Assembly (NCBI GenBank): GCA_047921075.1
Contig: JBLRWS010000072.1
Span: 1 to 11,182 of the forward strand
DNA from: JBLRWS01 sp047921075
GTDB lineage: Bacteria; Bacteroidota; Rhodothermia; Balneolales; Balneolaceae
DNA: 11,182 bases
Direction: 5' to 3'
How positions within the stretch are numbered: the stretch's first letter is position 1; each line of letters opens with the position of its first letter. Positions 7,906 to 11,182 of this stretch are shown here, piece by piece. The translations under genes were made by a program, and so were the position numbers. The notes below the pieces were generated by a model. That model was given only the letters and a program-made list of their open reading frames with translations. It ran no database searches and was not told the origin of the DNA.

Positions 7906-8319
7906 TTAGATAAGCAGGGTATCGTACATCAGCCAGAGAGGCGGGGCGGCTGATTCGATGGGCGGCGGGAGGACCGGTATTTTAAAGCGGGCGGACGGCT
8001 CATTGTCCGGTAAAATAATTTCTGAACGTTGAGGCACGGCATCCTGTGATGGGGGCACAACCCACTCGCGGTCAACGGCGAGGGCGTGGTCATTGCATGC
8101 GCAAATTGCCATACTCTCACACGCTTCTGCACTGTCGTGATGGGTAACAGGCTCCTCACAGCAAGGGCCGTCACATTGGGCCTGCTCCGCGTGGTGTGCG
8201 CTATCCATCTGCATGCAGTGGGTGTACGCCTGCAGCGCGGCCGGCATCAAAAAGAGTGCCGTAAGCAACCCTGCAAGCAGGTGGCTAAAGCGGAATGATA
8301 TAAGCGTGTGGTTTTTCAC
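7906..8319 (-). CDS. Small secreted Cys/His-rich protein, putative metal-binding component of the Cus cluster
   Basis: Read from a GTG at 8319, this is a 137-residue protein. Residues 1-31 look like a signal peptide (KNHTLISFRFSH, then a Leu/Ala-rich core, cleavage likely after ALQA). The next 50 residues hold seven Cys (35, 49, 53, 54, 67, 73, 75) and many His (34, 42, 43, 60, 61, 78), including CDGPCC and CACNDH. The rest is Pro-rich and low in Cys, ending in a short hydrophobic tail (PPLWLMYDTLLI). I do not recognise a named family. Position upstream of cusA on the same strand, export and soft-metal ligands suggest a periplasmic copper-binding or sensing protein, which is inference. A TTG at 8376 would add 19 residues before the signal peptide. 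No ATG precedes the hydrophobic core, so GTG is preferred, though no clear Shine-Dalgarno is present. Whether it shares a transcript with cusA across the 169-bp gap is unclear. Confidence 0.7.
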   Translation of the reverse strand: MKNHTLISFRFSHLLAGLLTALFLMPAALQAYTHCMQMDSAHHAEQAQCDGPCCEEPVTHHDSAEACESMAICACNDHALAVDREWVVPPSQDAVPQRSEIILPDNEPSARFKIPVLPPPIESAAPPLWLMYDTLLI

Positions 8320-8397
8320 ATGGTAAGGATAGAAAGAAGCGGAGAGACAATCACAAATTCCAAAAATTTTACACAATCGGCTGTTCCAGACTCACAT

Positions 8398-9549
8398 CTA
8401 TTGCCCGTTCAATAAAACGGCGGCCAACGTTATCAGCTCGTCCTCCCGGTTGTAAACGCTCGGGGAGACCCGTATTGCATCACCGCGATAGGAGACCGAT
8501 ATCTGCGCTTTGTTGATTCTCTCTTTTAGGGATTGGGGGATCTCACCATCCGGCGGACGAATGCCAAACAGATGTGCAGGCCTCCATGCCTCATCCTCAA
8601 TAATCCAGCCATGTTCTTTGATCCGGTGGATAAAATCGGGCAACAGGTCCCGGCAATACGACTGTATAGAGTCCACACCCCACTCATTCAACACCGTGAG
8701 CGCCTCACGAAGCATCGGCAGAAGAATAAAATTACTCCGCTCCCCAACCTCGTACCGCTGCGCCCCATGTTGATAGGTTCCGGTGTAGTTTACCAGATTT
8801 TGAAACTGTTCGCTGCCCTGCCGGTTCATCCAGTTCTCTTCCATCGGCTTGCCATCGTCGAAAGCAGCACTGTACCATCCAAGACCAATCCCATACGGGC
8901 CTAAAAGCCATTTATATGCGGCCGTAACCACGGCATCCGGCTGGAGTTCACGCACGGAAAAGGGCAGTGCCCCGATCGACTGTGAGCCGTCAATCACCAG
9001 CAGCGCATCCACATCACGGGTTCGGGCGCGAATGTCCGACAAGGCAAACCGGGTGCCGTCGGCCCAATGCACGTGTCCGATAGCCACCAGCCGGGTCTTT
9101 GGGTTGATCGCTTCCAGAATTCGTTCGTTCCACTGTTTGCCGCGTTCGCGATGAGCCGGGGGCGGCTTCACCATTCGCAACTGCCCGCCCGATTCATTTG
9201 CAACACGCATCCAGGGGTAGACATTGCTTGGGAATTGCTCCCCGGCCACCACGATCTCATCACCCGCTTTCATATTCAGGTTTTGGGCAACCGAACCAAG
9301 CCCGTACGAAACGGACGGCACCAGGGCTACACGTCCGGGATCGGGTGCATCAATCAGGGCTGCAAATTGCTGCTTGACCCGCCGGACATCCTCAAAAAAC
9401 TGTTCATTGCCAATCTGATGGGGATTTCGTTTCAGCCGCAGCCCGGCCATACCGGCCTCCTCCACCCGGCGCATCAGGGGAGACATGTAGGCAGCATTCA
9501 GAAACGTAACAGATGGATCGAGCTGAAACTCGGAAGCTTTGCATTCCAT
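8398..9549 (-). CDS. Class V aminotransferase-fold PLP-dependent enzyme
   Basis: A 383-residue cytosolic enzyme of the class V aminotransferase/NifS-like fold. Visible marks are the N-terminal FLNAAYMSPL, which shapes the active site in this family; the PLP-contacting GHVHWADGTR (H159); VIDGSQSIGALPF (D187, which pairs with the pyridine nitrogen, and Q190); the Schiff-base lysine in AAYKWLLGPYG (K213); and a C-terminal IRVSPSVYNREDEL (R360, the usual carboxylate-binding Arg). No Cys-containing loop typical of cysteine desulfurases is evident near the C-terminus, so a lyase, epimerase or aminotransferase is more likely than IscS/SufS. The substrate cannot be told from sequence. The ATG at 9549 is chosen because the family core starts right after it. 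A longer reading would run into the divergent NYN gene. It lies upstream of the metal cluster on the same strand, with no obvious functional link. The stop is 78 bp before the Cys-rich gene. Confidence 0.9.
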   Translation of the reverse strand: MECKASEFQLDPSVTFLNAAYMSPLMRRVEEAGMAGLRLKRNPHQIGNEQFFEDVRRVKQQFAALIDAPDPGRVALVPSVSYGLGSVAQNLNMKAGDEIVVAGEQFPSNVYPWMRVANESGGQLRMVKPPPAHRERGKQWNERILEAINPKTRLVAIGHVHWADGTRFALSDIRARTRDVDALLVIDGSQSIGALPFSVRELQPDAVVTAAYKWLLGPYGIGLGWYSAAFDDGKPMEENWMNRQGSEQFQNLVNYTGTYQHGAQRYEVGERSNFILLPMLREALTVLNEWGVDSIQSYCRDLLPDFIHRIKEHGWIIEDEAWRPAHLFGIRPPDGEIPQSLKERINKAQISVSYRGDAIRVSPSVYNREDELITLAAVLLNGQ

Positions 9550-9593
9550 ATATTGAGGGTACGTAAATAAATTGCAAGAACGTACAAAAAACC
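9550..9593. promoter_or_regulatory. Divergent promoter region between the aminotransferase and NYN genes
   Basis: Only 44 bp separate the two start codons, so both promoters must overlap here or extend into the genes. The stretch is A/T-rich and carries an inverted repeat, GTACGT (9559-9564) and ACGTAC (9580-9585), whose centres are 21 bp apart, about two helical turns. That spacing suits a dimeric regulator but could be chance for 6-bp arms. I see no convincing -10/-35 pair. Confidence 0.35.
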
Positions 9594-10328
9594 ATGGATA
9601 GGACGAAAAAACTGGCCGTATTGATAGATGCAGACAACGCACAGGCCGCCATTATTGAGCGACTACTGGCCGAAATTGCCAAATATGGCACCGCCAATGC
9701 CAAGCGGATTTATGGCGACTGGACCCAGCCGCAACTGAACCGTTGGAAAGAGGTGCTGCTGCAGCACTCCATCCAGCCCATCCAGCAGTTTGGCTATACG
9801 AGGGGCAAAAACTCAACCGACAGCGCGCTTATCATCGACGCCATGGACCTGCTTTACACCGGCGAATTTGACGGTTTCTGCCTGGTGTCGAGCGATAGCG
9901 ACTTCACCAAGCTGGCGGCCCGAATTCGGGAATCGGGTGTGCTGGTGTACGGGTTTGGCGAAAAGAAAACGCCCGAGCCGTTCGTGGCGGCATGCGACAA
10001 GTTCATCTTTACCGAAGTACTGCAGGACGCCGTGGAAGATAAAGAAGAGAGCCGCAAGCGCATGACCACCAATCAGCTCAAGCAAGATGCCAAGCTGGTG
10101 GGGCTGATTCGCAATGCTGTGGATGCCGCATCAGACGAAGAGGGATGGGCTCATCTGGCACCGGTGGGGAGCTACCTGGCCAAAGCCTCCGCCGAGTTTG
10201 ACCCGCGAAACTACGGATACCAAAAACTGGGCGAGCTTATCAGCGCAACGCAACTGTTCGAGGTGGACGAGCGGCGCGAAGGGGCAGGACGGTCAAAATC
10301 GATCTACGTACGGGATAAGAGAAAATAA
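9594..10328 (+). CDS. NYN domain protein with C-terminal LOTUS/OST-HTH domain, putative RNase
   Basis: A 244-residue cytosolic protein. Residues 6-140 are an NYN (PIN-like nuclease) domain: LAVLIDADNAQ supplies D12 and D14/N15, GKNSTDSALIIDAMDLL supplies D76 and D82, and VSSDSDF supplies D101 and D103. These acidic positions form the metal-binding site in the family. After a charged linker (about 145-160), residues about 160-240 fit a LOTUS/OST-HTH domain, a winged-helix RNA-binding module: a predicted helix through KLVGLIRNAVDA, then APVGSYL, YGYQKLGELI and SKSIYV. The architecture suggests RNA binding and cleavage, but bacterial members are mostly uncharacterised. The ATG at 9594 is immediately followed by the first beta strand of the domain. 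The gene is divergent from the aminotransferase and convergent with the DinB gene, so it is likely transcribed alone. Confidence 0.9.
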   Translation: MDRTKKLAVLIDADNAQAAIIERLLAEIAKYGTANAKRIYGDWTQPQLNRWKEVLLQHSIQPIQQFGYTRGKNSTDSALIIDAMDLLYTGEFDGFCLVSSDSDFTKLAARIRESGVLVYGFGEKKTPEPFVAACDKFIFTEVLQDAVEDKEESRKRMTTNQLKQDAKLVGLIRNAVDAASDEEGWAHLAPVGSYLAKASAEFDPRNYGYQKLGELISATQLFEVDERREGAGRSKSIYVRDKRK

Positions 10329-10347
10329 GCGGGCCCGTCTGTTAACC

Positions 10348-10446
10348 CAGACATGGTATTTCTATCCAAGTCACACAACCCGAACATCAACTCCACTCTG
10401 TACGCGCTCGTTCGACGCAAACAGCTAGACAGAAATACCATGTCTT
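10348..10446. repeat. Roughly 99-bp intergenic element with 15-bp perfect inverted ends
   Basis: AGACATGGTATTTCT at 10349-10363 is perfectly complementary to AGAAATACCATGTCT at 10431-10445. Beyond one mismatch the pairing continues two more bases inward. The 67-base interior has a C/A-rich, G-poor left half. The element fills most of the 135-bp gap between the convergent NYN and DinB genes. The first 18 bases recur exactly at 11133-11150, and the next 35 or so are also similar, so this is one member of a repeat family. No open reading frame or transposase lies within it. It may act as a bidirectional transcript end, a small non-autonomous mobile element, or a structured RNA. Confidence 0.75.
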
Positions 10447-10463
10447 GAACAGGCTACATCGAT

Positions 10464-11003
10464 TTACGAAGGGAACCGGGAAGCATCCAGTATGCGCCTC
10501 ATCTGCTTTTGATGATGGGCGATATGAGTGTAAAAGAATTCAAGCGCCTGTACCAGATTCAGCATCCCGGCGCGGGGATGCCGGTACAATGCTTTACCCA
10601 GCATCTCCTCATCTGCAGAAGAGATCATCTGAGCCATCTCCTCACGAACCGCTTGCCACTCCTGCTTCATCTCTGCGTAATCGGGAGCCGTATCGGAAAC
10701 ATCCGCAATTTTTGGTGCTTTGAATTTGAGGGGGAGAAACAGGGCGATCCGTAATAAAAGGTGGCGCATCCTCGCGCCGGCACCGGCAGGCGATAGATCC
10801 TGACGGCGCTCCATTTTCCGTTTTATGTACGTCAAAGACTGTTTTTCGGCCGTAACCAGGTGCTGCATCACCTGAAGCAGATTCCACGCGCCGGGCTCCG
10901 GTTGAAACGTGCGTTGTTCAGCCGCGAGGGAGTCATACAGTGACATCACTCCTTTCCGTTGCTGTTCAAGCCGGTGAAACGTTGACTCTGCTTTTTTCTT
11001 CAC
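10464..11003 (-). CDS. DinB-fold protein, putative metal-dependent transferase/hydrolase
   Basis: Read from a GTG at 11003, this is a 179-residue soluble protein with the four-helix DinB fold. Helix 1 starts near residue 4 (AESTFHRLEQQRKGVMSLYDSL), followed by PGAWNLLQVMQHLVTAEK with H48, and a last helix EFFYTHIAHHQKQMRRIL with H160 and H164. H48, H160 and H164 match the usual divalent-metal triad. Many DinB-family proteins in this bacterial group are thiol-dependent transferases or are uncharacterised, so no reaction is assigned. The central loop (about 64-100) is basic and includes a hydrophobic stretch, longer than in minimal members. The GTG start is preceded by AAGG at a spacing of 8. 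A longer reading from a GTG at 11078 adds 25 non-domain residues. The gene is convergent with the NYN gene and bracketed by two copies of the AGACATGGTATTTCT repeat. Confidence 0.8.
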   Translation of the reverse strand: MKKKAESTFHRLEQQRKGVMSLYDSLAAEQRTFQPEPGAWNLLQVMQHLVTAEKQSLTYIKRKMERRQDLSPAGAGARMRHLLLRIALFLPLKFKAPKIADVSDTAPDYAEMKQEWQAVREEMAQMISSADEEMLGKALYRHPRAGMLNLVQALEFFYTHIAHHQKQMRRILDASRFPS

Positions 11004-11132
11004 ATGAATTACCTTTTCGGATTGTGGGCGGAGTCGCCGTACATGCAAGAAACTCCACTTGCAAAATACACGCGCCACAGCCCGTTTACTATTTACTATT
11101 CGTACACCCGTTGAATGATTGGCACATCCACT
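11004..11132 (-). promoter_or_regulatory. DinB upstream region with inverted repeat and 7-bp tandem tract
   Basis: The region holds an inverted repeat TGCAAG (11044-11049) with CTTGCA (11058-11063), an 8-base spacer, 41 to 60 bp before the GTG. A weak -35-like TTGCAA overlaps the right arm (11063-11058) on the minus strand, but the -10 candidate 17 bp on is poor. Further upstream, TTTACTATTTACTATT (11085-11100) is a 7-bp tandem repeat. A promoter for the DinB gene must lie about here. The exact site is not clear. Confidence 0.35.
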
Positions 11133-11182
11133 CAGACATGGTATTTCTATTCAACCCACAAACCGGCACACCAACCCCACCC
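11133..11182. repeat. Second copy (partial) of the AGACATGGTATTTCT element, cut by the window end
   Basis: CAGACATGGTATTTCTAT at 11133-11150 is identical to 10348-10365 in the same orientation. The following bases, to the window end, align with 10366-10398 at roughly three of four positions with one gap, so homology extends beyond the terminal repeat. The predicted inverted partner would lie about 80 bases further on, outside the window. Confidence 0.7.

Noticed and set aside
9550..9642. N-terminal extension of the aminotransferase by 31 residues
   Set aside because: It would run across the divergent promoter gap and into the NYN gene, and the extra residues match no class V enzyme.
11004..11078. 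N-terminal extension of the DinB gene by 25 residues
   Set aside because: The extension has no part in the four-helix fold, and the GTG at 11003 has a better ribosome binding site.
10348..11182. CRISPR array or transposon carrying the DinB gene
   Set aside because: Only two direct copies are 785 bp apart with a gene between them, no spacer-repeat periodicity exists, and no transposase or target duplication was seen.

Overview
The window carries a copper/silver-type efflux locus on the minus strand, followed to the right by three unrelated-looking housekeeping or accessory genes and a small family of intergenic repeats. The protein styles (a long-form CusA of about 1250 residues, DUF3347 domains, a TolC protein with an FPWFGTL motif, poor Shine-Dalgarno sequences) point to a Gram-negative bacterium of the Bacteroidota/Balneolota/Rhodothermota group. 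Balneolota is my best guess, but this rests on recalled family style, not on a marker gene.

Left region (14-8319, all minus strand, read right to left): a small secreted Cys/His-rich protein (7906-8319), the RND pump CusA (3978-7736), a TolC-type outer-membrane channel (2666-3973) translationally coupled to CusA, the periplasmic adaptor CusB (729-2606), and a free-standing secreted DUF3347 protein (14-643). CusB is modular: membrane anchor, His-rich stretch, Cys/His metal-binding domain, adaptor core, Met/His/Asp-rich tether and a C-terminal DUF3347 domain. The last gene is a close relative of that C-terminal domain, so the putative metal-binding module exists both tethered to the pump and free in the periplasm. 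Together the proteins would capture Cu(I)/Ag(I) in the periplasm, hand it to the adaptor and pump, and expel it through the outer-membrane channel. No regulator gene and no copper ATPase lie in the window.

Right region: a class V PLP-dependent aminotransferase fold enzyme (8398-9549, minus), a divergent NYN-LOTUS putative RNA-processing protein (9594-10328, plus), and a DinB-fold putative metal-dependent protein (10464-11003, minus). The convergent gap between the last two is filled by a roughly 99-bp element with 15-bp inverted ends. The start of a second copy lies on the other side of the DinB gene and runs off the window end.

The most unusual observations are the fused-plus-free DUF3347 duplication, the inverted-repeat element family around the DinB gene, an attenuator/operator-like structure between cusB and the free DUF3347 gene, and two 7-bp periodic tracts in intergenic DNA. 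No gene-free stretch exceeds 300 bases. I see no tRNA, rRNA, CRISPR array, transposase or phage gene.
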